The notes under the pieces are model-generated. The model searched no databases. It saw nothing but the letters and a program-made list of their open reading frames with translations, and had not been told where the DNA came from. Position numbers and translations under genes: made by a program. A stretch of 64,000 bases of DNA, from NCBI GenBank assembly GCA_021234155.1, contig JAJEKV010000423.1, positions 124,001-188,000 on the forward strand. Reading direction: 5' to 3'. Of this stretch, positions 48,811-59,309 are shown one piece after another (position 1 is the stretch's first letter; the number at the start of each line of letters is the position of its first letter). The stretch is from Isoetes taiwanensis. Its lineage: Eukaryota; Streptophyta; Lycopodiopsida; Isoetales; Isoetaceae.

Positions 48811-49042
48811 CCGGAGCCAGCAGAGGAAGCAGACCTTAGAAGGTTCATTAGGAAATACGAACGCCGGGAGAAGAGGAAGGAAGACAAAAAGAGGAAAAGG
48901 GAGGAAGAGGAACGTAAAAGCGCCAGAAGAGAAAAAGAAGGCTAAGGGGAAGTTCGTGGATAGCACAAGGAAGTCAAGGACCGCCTCACGAGGAAGAGGC
49001 CTAACCCCAAGATCGCCATCAAGGAGCGGCAAACCCATTTAA
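48811..49042 (+). pseudogene. Likely frameshifted continuation of leader ORF1
   Basis: 48,811-48,945 encodes an Arg/Lys/Glu-rich helix (ADLRRFIRKYERREKRKEDK and on) ending at TAA. An overlapping frame to 49,042 is Ser/Arg/Gly-rich (TRKSRTASRGRGLTPRSPSR). Both fit the tail of a charged nuclear protein better than chance sequence, but the joins are lost to frameshifts, so the real C-terminus is uncertain. Confidence 0.45.
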
Positions 49043-49889
49043 CCTTCAACTCCTCCGGACGACTCTTCCGATGGGGACTTCAACCCTAATGCTGCAGTGG
49101 AAGCTCTTCTGGGCACCTGGACGACGCAACGTAGTGCCCCGACCAGCCAAAGACTGAAAGCAACCCCAAAGAAGACCAAGTGCGTAAACCCCCCGAAAAC
49201 CCGCAAGATGGGATAGAAAGAAGTAGCCAACGACCGCCTGGGTGAAGCTTACGCCACCGCATGTGGTAAAGATATACCAAAGAAAGATGAGGGAGCACGA
49301 GGCTTATATGAAGAAATGGGAAGCCTACAAAGAAGTACTATGAAGAAAATAGGGTCGATCATCGAGGGAGGGGCGTACAAAAAGCCAGACCTTGAAGCCG
49401 CCACCACCGGGCCCAAGGCCCCAAGCCACCACCCAAGAAGAAGGTAGACAGGAAGGAGGTGGAGAGGAGAGCTACCGAGGGAGATTAGGCACTTCCAACA
49501 GGTAGCCCACGGACTTCTAATCCCCCCGCGGCCCCTTTTGCTCTGCTAGTGCGAAGTAATGCAGCCTACAGATTGCACTTCGTGGTCCGCGAGGGCGGAC
49601 GAGGCGCCGCTTAGCAATGCAAGAAGCGGCCGAGGCAAAGATAGTGCAACATTTTGAAGATTCAAGCGACCGCCCACGCCAAGCTGGTAACCCTAATGCG
49701 ACAAGACATGAGTCTTGCGACCGCATAAAGGGGAGAATGCCCTTAGAACGTTTTTTGTAAATAATTGAAAATTTTGTATTATAGAGCAATTTTGTGTACT
49801 TAATTGCATAAACTTGATTAATTAGAGCAAGTTAATAAGTTTTAGCTTTTATTGCAGTGAAATAGGACAATTGCAAAGGCGAAACACGC
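49043..49889. other. Leader spacer between ORF1 and ORF2
   Basis: Broken, formerly coding-like, purine-rich sequence to about 49,480. AT-rich sequence follows (TTTTGTATTATAGAGCAATT near 49,770) that resembles a transcript end; a similar AT-rich block recurs after ORF2 near 52,040. Confidence 0.4.
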
Positions 49890-49977
49890 GTGATGTCTCA
49901 CAGCTTTCGCTACCGGGTCGCATAAAAAACTAAATTTTAGTTTTTTTTTTTTTGAGGCATAAAAGTCGTGAGACCTC
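49890..49977 (+). repeat. Leader hairpin repeat, copy 3
   Basis: GTCTCAC (49,895-49,901) pairs perfectly with GTGAGAC (49,968-49,974). Between them lie CTACCGGGTC, the AAACTAAA-TTTTAGTTT palindrome and a long T-run. Confidence 0.8.
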
Positions 49978-50100
49978 CAAACTTGACCAAAGCAGCTCCA
50001 AATCGACTAAATAAGAGGTCAATTTCATGCGAATTGATGAGCCCATCATCCTTACACCATTAGTTTACCCAAATTAGACACCTTTTTGATCGAAATGAGA

Positions 50101-50170
50101 GTGATGTCTCACATGCCGGGTCAAAGAACTAAAAGTTAGTTTTGGAGCCGAGGCTAAGTCGTGAGACCTC
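50101..50170 (+). repeat. Leader hairpin repeat, copy 4
   Basis: GTCTCAC (50,106-50,112) pairs with GTGAGAC (50,161-50,167). Between them lie GCCGGGTC, AACTAAAAGTTAGTT, GGAGCCGAGGCTAAGTC. It is close to copy 3 outside the inner palindrome. Confidence 0.8.
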
Positions 50171-50356
50171 TTACCATTTCTTTACCAGAACGTGTCCAAA
50201 TCATCTTCAACCTGTTGGATAGTATCCTTGAGGTAATTTAGCCTGTTCAAACATCTCATTTAGTCTTCAAATTGCCATTTTTACCTTAGATAGACTAGAA
50301 TTACCCAACCCCAGGAATTTCCCAAGTCACCCAAAAATTAGGGTTTTCCCCTTTTC

Positions 50357-50365
50357 TATAAATAG
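50357..50365 (+). promoter_or_regulatory. Internal TATA box for leader ORF2
   Basis: TATAAATAG again, followed by ACCCCTCATTTCTC, the same leader start as after the first internal TATA box. 114 bp before the ORF2 ATG, with no ATG between. Confidence 0.65.
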
Positions 50366-50478
50366 ACCCCTCATTTCTCAGATAGCACCCTACAAATCCG
50401 CTCCTGCCCTTCTAGCCGATTTCTCAACTCCCTGAGGCGCTCTTGCAACCGTTTGTTACCCTCTCCTGCAATTAACCA

Positions 50479-51450
50479 ATGGCAACCTCTGACTTTCGCA
50501 GATGGTACAGCGCCAGCGCTCATGCTGCCGAGGCCGACGTCGACCAAATCTTCCATATCTTCAGGAAGGAGGTAGATGTCCAGGCAACCTTGCACGCAAC
50601 CCCAGCTTACAGTAGAGTCTTGTCTGAGTTCCAAGCTAGGGTAGAACCAGCTTAGGCTCCCCCCCCTTGTGTAGGCTACTTTGTCCCTAGGCAGCCCCTC
50701 TAGCGCAAAAAGATTAGGACGACGTCCCCAACATCGCCAAATACCTAACAAACAAAGCGCAAGCAAGACACCTGGAGCCAATGGTCCTAACTGGCCAATA
50801 GGACCAAGTATTTCTCTTTCAACACCGCCTTTGGCAATCTTTTCACCCATCGCGTCGAGAACACCATGGGGAAACCTCCATTCCCCATGGACGTAGACCC
50901 ATTAGCCATAGCAAATAACAACGCTCCCTCACACGTATGAAACAGGAGCAGAAGGGAAGGAAGAAGACTTCGGATGAACAGGAATCGAAGAAGAGGAAGA
51001 CTATGTCGAAGCTCGACCAAATGGAGGAGCGGCGACAAGCAGAGCGTGAGTGGCAAGACTTCGAAGAAGAAGGCAAACTCTCGTGAGTCACGCCACCCCT
51101 TGGTTAGGCATCACAAGCCTAGTCTCCCATTATTGTCGGCGAGGCAGGCGCTCCTCCCGTTTACATCCAAAAACCTCCCGAGTGTGTGGAAAGGGAGTAC
51201 TGACCTGAGAAAGAGTTGCCGCACTAACTCCGAAGAACGGACCTGGACGACTTCATCATCCGAGGAGCATCCGACTTCCCACTCCAAGTAAGAGAAGCCG
51301 ACACTTACACGGAGAGTCGACCTCCCGACATCCAAGCCTACGCAAAGATCGAGGCGATTATGGAGGCGACGGGCAAAGAAATCAACTACCGACGGGAGGA
51401 AGAGTTCCTTGCCCTACGTGAACGATGGGGATCCGTTATGCGGCCTGGAA
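50479..51450 (+). pseudogene. Leader ORF2, frameshifted, unknown function
   Basis: Starts MATSDFRRWYSASAHAAEAD and runs 58 codons to a TAG just before a C8 run (50,656-50,665), a likely frameshift site. Further coding-like pieces in other frames are MGKPPFPMDVDPLAIANNNA (50,865), a charged segment MKQEQKGRKKTSDEQESKKR leading to KLDQMEERRQAEREWQDFEE (50,937-51,085), and DLDDFIIRGASDFPLQVREA to NYRREEEFLALRERWG (51,241-51,430). Like ORF1 it combines a short N-terminal domain with a charged central helix. I know no homologue. It may be a duplicated, diverged relative of ORF1, because the upstream modules are duplicated. Confidence 0.5.
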
Positions 51451-52242
51451 CATCCTAACGCAAGCTCTTCAAGAACACCTCCCAGGAGAGAAGAGGCTTA
51501 ACTCGACCTAAGGAGGGCTTCCAGCAAACCGAGACTACAGGGGAGCTCACCACGGCGGTGGAGGTTGATGACTTGGCGCATTACGAGCTGGATACCGAAG
51601 TGGCGAGGATCCCGTCCCGAAATCCAACGCAGGTCATTGCGTTATTACCTCCCTGGCGATGGATGGTAGATTAGCGGTAATTCACCTTAAGTTCACCCCC
51701 AGAGGCGCAGGAAGGAGTATCGATCTTGATTGCACTCTCGGGATTGGCCCGCATGCGGCGGTTGCCCCTCAACACCGAAAAGTATGCCATTCCGTGAAAG
51801 AGAGCAAGTAGCACTTCGACGTCTTCGACCGCCATACCTACAAAGTAAGCAGCAAGATCTGGGCGGATAGCGGCCTTTATACCTCCGACGCGGGGAATGG
51901 AAGACTTGGCGAGAGCTTTCTGGGGATCTTCAGCCTAATGTTCTAGGAACTTTGGGCCATTCAAGGGGGAACAGCCCAAGTGAAAAAGTTCCTAGAGGAT
52001 AACCCATCTTACGGCGGGCAAGAATGATTAGCATTAGTTGTAATTTTGTATTAGCATAATATAAAATATGAATAGAATTTCGTTTGCTCTATAAATGTTT
52101 TGTTGATGTATCTTGTGTCCCCAACCATGCCAATAAACATAAATAATGCAAGAAAACAAGGAAAACTAACCATATAGCTATGAACCACTTGTGTATGCAG
52201 CTAGAAGCCTAAACGCAGGAGAACGTCAAACCGCGAGAACTT
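51451..52242. other. Leader sequence between ORF2 and gag
   Basis: Coding-like scraps continue to about 52,026 (for example VKKFLEDNPSYGGQE before a TGA). AT-rich sequence with TATAAATG at about 52,090 follows. No clear promoter module of the kind seen before ORF1 and ORF2. Confidence 0.35.
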
Positions 52243-55200
52243 ATGGAAGAACAGAGTCGCCCTGTGCCACGCCTCGCAAGGAACCCCTTTGAAGAATTTG
52301 GACAAATGACCCCGAGAAGAAGAAATATCGCAAATGAGGACGGACCTTGAGCGGATAAAGGCTTTGCTAGCCGCTGACGAGGAAGAGCAGTTCGGTGGTA
52401 GCGCTCAACCGCCGCAAGCGTCGGCTTCGAGGAGGAGAACAGAAGAGACAAGAAGAGGGGCAAGAGAGGAAGGTCCCCCAGTTCGGACTCCTCCGACTCA
52501 AGCCCAGATTCAGACTCCGATTCCGAGGAAGAAGAAGAGCAGAACCAAGACCGAACAGATGGAAGGCAGAGGAACACTCCGGACGGACGACAAAGGGACA
52601 CAAGAACCCTCGACTACCGTAAGAAAGTGGACTCTGCAGATTGGGAAATGTTTGAAGGCCAGAAGCTCGAAAGCAATTCTCAAAAGCAGAATAGTGGTCG
52701 CATGGAGGCGGAAGCTTGGCTTGACGAGATGAGTGAATATGGCAACGCTTTATGGTATGAAGGATAAGGATAAAAGGCGTGGTAGCAACCGCGAAACCCG
52801 AAAAGGAGCAAAGACGCGATTTGGTGGAAGGGTTATGCCAAAGCTCATGGCTTAAGCAGTGGATGCTTGCAAGTTCAGAAGTTTGCTAAAGCCTTCTGCC
52901 GCCATTACGCGTTCCAAGAGAGCACAAGTCCAAAGATGATGCAAAATAGATTCCTACAGTTGCGGCAAGGCAACAAGTCGCGCAGAAATATACAGAGGAG
53001 TTCATGAGGTCGAGGTCAGATGTGCCAAAGTTAGGTGAGAAGCATGCAAGAAAGCTACATTGAAGGTCCGAATGAGGAGATCCGCGAAGCTTGTAAGGGC
53101 AATAAACCCTAGAACAAGATCGGGTTTGAGTCCAAGGCAATAAGCTTGCAAGGAACGGGACCTCGTGAGTAGCGGGCGAGGCGCAGCAGATTATCGACAA
53201 AGGCAAGGCAACAGCGGTTTAGCCCGAGAACGGCCCGCCCGGGACCCGGCTAGAGCCCCATATAGTAGCAATCGGGGAAGCAGCAGAGAAGAAGCGGTGT
53301 CCTTTAAAGATAAGCGGGGGAAGGGTCAAACTACTCCAAAGCAAAGGCGATCCTTCTTGCGAGCCATGCCCAAGGAGAAGAGACAGAGTGCATAGAAAAG
53401 CGACTCGCTTCCAGGTGCTTCCAGCCAGGCCATAGAACAGCGGCCCCATATCGCTATGAGTGCGGCACTAGCGAGTTGGGGATTGGGACACTCGTCCGGA
53501 CGACGACGACGGCGAGGAAGCCCGCGACTACATTGTGGTGAGTGTCATATCTTTGCCGCGAATAGATACGAGCAAGCGGAGAGCCAAGATAAGGTAATTT
53601 CCACAGTAGGAAAGGCCAAGGCCAAGTCATTTATAGTCCTGATAGATTCGGGAAGTAGCCATAACTTCGCATCCCCCAGAATGGCCCAAATGTTGAAGTT
53701 GAAACCATTAAAGTCAAAGCCAAGGCCCGTTGTCTTAGCAAGTGGAGCGATAAAAGAAGGCGTATCGGCGTGTAAGAGAATCAACTTCGACATCGACTTG
53801 CCAGGGGATTAAAATTCAGATGGGGGCAAAAGTAATGGGCATTGGGAAATACGACTTGATCATAGGTATGGAGTACCTTGGACCAGCAGGGGCCATCATT
53901 GATTGTGGAAAGCGGAAAGTGACCTTCCCAACACCCGACGGCAAGATCATTGAGATCACAGGTAAAGAAGTTGTCCCCATCATGCGTTGTATGTCTTCTA
54001 AACTACTGCTCAAGTGTATCAAGAGTGAGCAGGTGGCATACATCTTCAAGCTTGAGATTGAAGGCGGAGTCGAAGAGAGTGAAGAAGATAAAGTGCTCAA
54101 CAAGCTGCCCAAGCGAATAGCTAGCTTGATCACGCGGAGTTCCATGAGCTCTTCCGGATGAGATCAAGCGGCTCCCTCCTAAAGGGGAGTCGAATGCGTA
54201 GATAGCACTAACCGGGAAAAGCCGGAGCAAGCAAGGCTCCATATAGAATGACAACGCAAGAGTTGGCGGAGTGAAGAAGCGATTGCAGGAGTCGCTCGAC
54301 CTAGGTTTCATTAGACCTAGTGTCTCGCCATTTGGCGCCCATTCTTTTGTCAAGAAGAAAGATGGATCTCTCGAGGATGTGCATAGACTATAGACAGCTT
54401 GAATAAGCACACCATCAAGAACAAGTATGCGCCCCAAGATCGCATCTAATTTGATGGATCAGCTTCAAGGAGCAAAGATCTTCTCCAAAATCGACTTAAA
54501 GTCGCTATCATCAGATCCGATAAAGGAAGAAGATATCCATAAAACCGCTTCGGGGGACGCCTTAAGATGGGCACTATGAGTTTCTGTGAATGCCTTTCGG
54601 CTTATCAAATGCCTCGCGAACGTTCATGAGGCTCATGAACGATATCTTGAGGGAGTTCCTAGACACCTTTGTGATTGTTTTCTTTGATGACATTTTGGTG
54701 TATAGCAAATCCCTTGAAGAGCATGTACAACACTTGAGAAGAGTCTGCCGAGAAGTTGAAGAGGCACCAATTGTGCGCCAAGTTGTCGGTGCCATTTCGC
54801 GAGCGGAGAAGGTGGAATACCTTGGTCATGTGATTTCAGCAGAAGGCATCTCGGCGGACCCCGCCAAGATTGAAGCGGTTGATTCAATGGCGGTAGCCAA
54901 GAATGTCGCGAGGGAGGTCGAAGTTTTTCGGGCTAAGGGGGTACTACAGGGAAGTTCGCGGAAGAACTTTGCTAAGATAGCGGCCCCATTAACGGACTCG
55001 ACAAGAGCGAGAAGGTGAAAGATTGGGCGAGCATTGGCACAAGAAAGCCCAAAAGGGTTTGAATTGTTGAAAGAAGCTTTGGACGACAGCCCCCGCCTTG
55101 ACCTGGGACCGAGAAAGATAAGCTTGTAGCAAACAGATGCAAGTAAAATAGCTACGTAAGTGCTTATGCGCAGAAGAGCGTGTGGTAGCGTGATGACTCG

Positions 55201-57054
55201 GTGAAGATGAACGACGCCAGACGCCAGCTACCCTGCAACACACGACCAAGAATTGCTTAAGGGTTGTCGGCACTAAGAATATGGAGGCATTACCTCTTAG
55301 GAAGGAAGTTCCAATTGGATACCAGACCATCGAGCCTCCAAGATGTATTCACGCAACCACACCTTAACTGAGGCAGCGGAGGTGGATGGAGTTCCTCGAG
55401 GAATATGACTTTGATATAGTCTACAAGTGGGGAAGCTCAATGTGGTAGCAGATGCTTCGAGGCATCCCCCGACAACTAGAGTGCATTGTAATGCAATTTC
55501 GACGCCTCCGGCGACTTTGGTAAGAAGATTGAAGAGTCCTTTTGCCAACGGATGTGGATTTCAGAGAAATATGGGCAAGCTCTCTAGGGAGGCTAGAACA
55601 GATAAAGAGGGGAAGCCTTCAAGCATTATAAGAAGGAGGGCAACCTCGTTATATCATAAGGACAAGTTGCCAGCGCACACGAAGTCATCGAGGGTAAGGA
55701 AATTGATCCTCCATGACATGCACAACAGTCCAATAGCTGGCCATGCGGGATTCATGAAAACATATTTCAAAGTGCGCAGCAGCCTATTATTGGCCGAATG
55801 AAGAAAGGTGTAGCTCGCTACATCAAGGAATGTCACCTATGCCGCCAGACAAAGGCGGAGCAGTCTTGAATTCCGGGGGCATTAGAGCCATTAGCGTGCC
55901 AAACGCTAAGTGGGAGGTGATTAGCATGGATTTCATCACAAGGACTCTGGGCGACCGCCGAGGGAAAAGACGCTTTGATGGTAGTAGTCGACAAGTTGTC
56001 GAAAATGGCACATTTTGTGCCTTGCGGTGACCATGATACGGCTATGGATACTGGGCTCTTCACCAAAGAGATCTTTAGGCTTCATGGCATGCCAAGGGAG
56101 ATCATCTCAATGGATCCGAATTCATGCGCCTTTTTACGGACCTCTTTCGCGACAATCCAGGCTAAGCTATCCATGAGCGCGGCATATCATCCTCGACGGA
56201 TGGCCAAGCGGAGCGGACCAACAGGATTTTAGAGGACATGCTACTAAACTATGTCGGAATAAGCAAGGTATGTGGGAAGAATTTATTCACTTGGTGGAGT
56301 TTGCATACAATAGCACCATGCAGAATCATCCCAAATGTCGCCGTTTATGATCAATTACGCTTATCGATTGTTTAACTCCGCATTACATTTGGCACAACCC
56401 CGTCAAAAGTGGAAGTCTCAAGTGAGCCAGATGTTGGCTGATATGCAGCAGCCTTGTGGAAGAGGTTCGAGGGTATCGCTAGCAGCAAGAAGTCGACAAA
56501 AGAGCATCACGACAAGCATCGAAAAAGAAGAGAGTTCAAAGTTGGAGATGATGTTTGGCTCAAGATCAAGGTGAAGCGGCTTAAGCTCGGGATTGGGAAT
56601 TGCAAGAAGCTTGCTCCAAGGTGGGCTGGACCTTCGTAATAGTCGAGAGAGTAGGTAATCAAGCCTACAAGCTAGACTTGCCAAAGACACCTAAAGATTC
56701 ATAAGGTCTTCCACGGAGTTTGTTAAAGAAGCACACCCCAAACCCGGTGACGGTTTGGACACTCCAACGTTGTTGAAATGACGAGGAGGAACCGGAGATA
56801 GTTCCGAGCACTGATTCTTGATAAAGCTTTCAAGAAAAACGAGGAGATCAGAATTCCTCCAATACTTGGTCAAGTGGAAACACTTACTGGAAGACGCGAC
56901 ATGGGTACTTAAGAAAGATTTTAGTAAAGCAAGCACCTACGTTTATGGAGCAATGGGCGGCAAGGTCATCTCCCAAGAAATCGCCAGGCATGTCGATTTG
57001 TGTAGATTAATTCTATGTATAGTTAAGATTAATCCACGATGCAACCTATGCTAG
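52243..57054 (+). pseudogene. Chromovirus gag-pol polyprotein, frameshifted
   Basis: Gag begins MEEQSRPVPRLARNPFEEFG at 52,243. The gag core lies in shifting frames at about 52,700-53,100 (AEAWLDEMSEYGNALWYEG; FCRHYAFQESTSPKMMQNRF followed by LQLRQG). A damaged zinc knuckle lies near 53,450. Protease: FIVLIDSGSSHNFAS near 53,640. Pre-RT: YDLIIGMEYLGPAGAIIDCG near 53,850. RT has MPFGLSNA near 54,590 and the catalytic FFDDILVYS near 54,685. RNase H is badly broken (54,990-55,470). Integrase: zinc finger HDMHNSPIAGHAGF near 55,715 with CHLCRQ, core WEVISMDFIT near 55,915 and VVVDKLSKMAHFV near 55,980, second Asp in EIISMDPNS near 56,100, Glu in RILEDM near 56,228. The DNA-binding end is EFKVGDDVWLKIKVKRLKLG (56,532), then the chromodomain-like segment. 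Function in the family: capsid, reverse transcription, integration into heterochromatin. More than ten frame changes make this copy inactive as read. Confidence 0.9.
56818..57054 (+). pseudogene. Chromodomain-like C-terminus of the integrase
   Basis: SEFLQYLVKWKHLLEDATWV followed by LKKDF is the core of an integrase chromodomain (usual pattern YLVKWKG....ATWE). The conserved KWK tryptophan and the ATW motif are present. The aromatic after KWKG in HP1 is Leu here, as in group II chromodomains of plant chromoviruses. The first beta strand is disturbed by a frameshift. In the family the module binds methylated H3 tails or associated factors and steers integration. Confidence 0.8.
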
Positions 57055-57879
57055 GTATGGGTCGCATGCGTGTTACCAATGATGGGACCACTACGGTGAT
57101 CTCTAGGGCGGTGTAATGTCAATGTAGGCATGACCGCGTTGGCATGAAAGTGGAAGGTAGATTAGAAAGTCTACTGGCCCCACGGAAGTAGACGACCTAG
57201 AGAGAAAGGAGGTCATGAAGGAATGCACTGATAGAAAAGCACCTCTAGCCCCATATATGCTTTGATAGGAGGAATCAGGCCTTCACGCCCCATATGGAAG
57301 GACCTATCCTCCCATTTGGGCAACTAGGGTGTAGGCATGAGCGGCATATAGGCACATAGGCGCTGTCTCCACGGCCATAATGGAAGATTCACCCTCTTCC
57401 TATGCCGGGAGATTAGCCATGCATCCATGTAGATAGGTGGGGTGGTCACCATATAACCAAAAATTTATTAAATAATTAAATGGTACTAACGTAGTGTCGC
57501 AATTGAGCCAATAGAGCAGGAGGAGGGCAAGGAGGTCGAAGCCTAAGACTTGCAACACAAATTTTGTTGGAATGTGTTGCAAGGAATGAAGAGTACCTCT
57601 AACAATAATTATGGATAGGAAATGTTGAAATTTTGTCTAACTTAATGTCATAATAACTTGAGATAGTTTTTAATAACTTGTTTAATGATGTTATGAATTG
57701 ATAAGTATTCCATAGTATGATGACGTGATAATGTTCTAAAAAAATATTACCTTAGGGTAATCTTGATAAATGTATAACTATTATATTGTATGCATCACGC
57801 TGATTGCGATTGCAGATTAGGAAGATCCCAAGGTGGGGAGACCCACGATGCCGCTGGACAAAGATCATTTCAAGGTGGG
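57055..57879. other. 3' untranslated region of the chromovirus
   Basis: No coding region. Repeated CCCCATATATG / GCCCCATATGG-type motifs lie near 57,250-57,300. AT-rich from 57,590. Confidence 0.4.
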
Positions 57880-57894
57880 GAGAATGTGACGTTC
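57880..57894 (+). promoter_or_regulatory. Polypurine tract of the chromovirus
   Basis: AAGGTGGGGAGAA immediately before the 3' LTR start TGTGACGTTCC. A second copy of AAGGTGGGGAGA lies about 53 bp upstream. Primes plus-strand DNA in the family. Confidence 0.85.
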
Positions 57895-58429
57895 CAAAGA
57901 CGATAATCGGTCCTAGAACGTGATAATCGCATCGCCAAATCACGCGACCGACATCGCCGGCCCTCAAAATCGACGGTACTGACGGATAGCCGTAAGTAGC
58001 CCTAGGGGCAACTTGCAGGAATGTTCACATGTTATTAATGTGCACATATGCACATTAATGTGGGCACACTTTTCCATGTAGACACTTTTGCCACCTTGCC
58101 ATTAATGGCAAGTGGGCCCTTCCAATTACATGCCAAAAAGGGATAATTGGAAACTCTAGCCCTAAACCCATGTCTATTTAGGGTAGGAAAACCCTAACTT
58201 GCTAGTTTTTTCGTCCTTAGGGGTTTTAGAGCCCCCGTTTTGGCTGCCCTGTGAGCCAAAACCGCATCCCGCGCCGCCAAGCTTAATTGCGCCCATCGGG
58301 TTTCGGAATTGATCAGCTCAGCAGATGGTTGAACTCAGTCAGGAGGAGCCACTCGGGGGATCAGGTATTTGGTCAATTTAATAGCTTTAAACCGTCTTCT
58401 AGTCATAGAACCAAGAAGTTTAGACTATT

Positions 58430-59286
58430 TGATACGAGGGGGCATGCTGGGGGAGTGGTCCAAATGGGAAAAAAGACTAAGGCAATGGGGTATTTGGAGA
58501 ACAATGGTTACAAAAGCAATGGTTACAAGATATCATGGGGCAAGAAATTATCAATAACCATTAGCAAGAGATGTTTTAAGAAAAAAGGGGAGACAACAAA
58601 AGAATAGGCTTCGAAAGCAAATATCGTTGCTATTCCCGCAACAAAAAGGGTGGATCAAAATAGCATGGCAGCGACCCTTTCTCCGGACGAAAAGGCCCGA
58701 TTGGGCTATATCAGCAGTTAACGGCCAGCTCAGGGACACAGCGGAATCGCGGACTTGGTTTTCGCCACCGCATGCATCCGACAGGGAAGAGATAGCAACG
58801 CTCTTGGTTTACGCACCAAAGCATCGGTTATTATTTGCTCTTACCAAATCCGACCGTTTTCCCCGTGATTGAGCCGTGGATGTTATAAGCGGGGCATCCG
58901 GGTCCCTTTCGTTTCACCCACGGATGCAGGATATCCGGCTTTTCGGTTAAGCCTAAGATTGAATCGAAGTTCTACTCTTTGTAGGTTGTGTTTGAGCCTA
59001 TCCAACCCATTGCAATTGTAAGATGGGAATGATCGCAGTTGAAAGGGATAATAGGTCGCGACTCAATTCCTTTCACTGTTTCCCTTGGAAATTGCCTTAG
59101 TTCTTATCTGGATCCGGTTGGGTGGTGAACTGGATGCCCAAATCCATTGGTTGTGGAAACCAAGATGACTAGTTGTGGAAACCAAAGCTAATGCTCTTAA
59201 GTAAAGATTGTTTCTTCTATACTTTGTCTATACAATTGTGGTTTCAAAGAAGTTACGCCTTTAAGCTTTCCCCTTAAAGCGTATCA
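58430..59286 (+). repeat. Left LTR of the nested element
   Basis: 857 bp, TGATACGAGGGGGCATGCTG...CTTAAAGCGTATCA. It matches the right LTR in long identical blocks with small indels between them. Confidence 0.95.
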
Positions 59287-59288
59287 AG

Positions 59289-59300
59289 TGGTATCAGAGC
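59289..59300 (+). promoter_or_regulatory. Primer binding site of the nested element
   Basis: TGGTATCAGAGC, two bases after the left LTR; exact iMet-tRNA type. Confidence 0.92.
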
Positions 59301-59309
59301 GGAAGTTAC

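Noticed and set aside
49043-49480. GC-rich frames after ORF1 as separate genes
   Set aside because: Purine-rich low-complexity sequence with overlapping frames; better explained as frameshifted leader sequence of the chromovirus.
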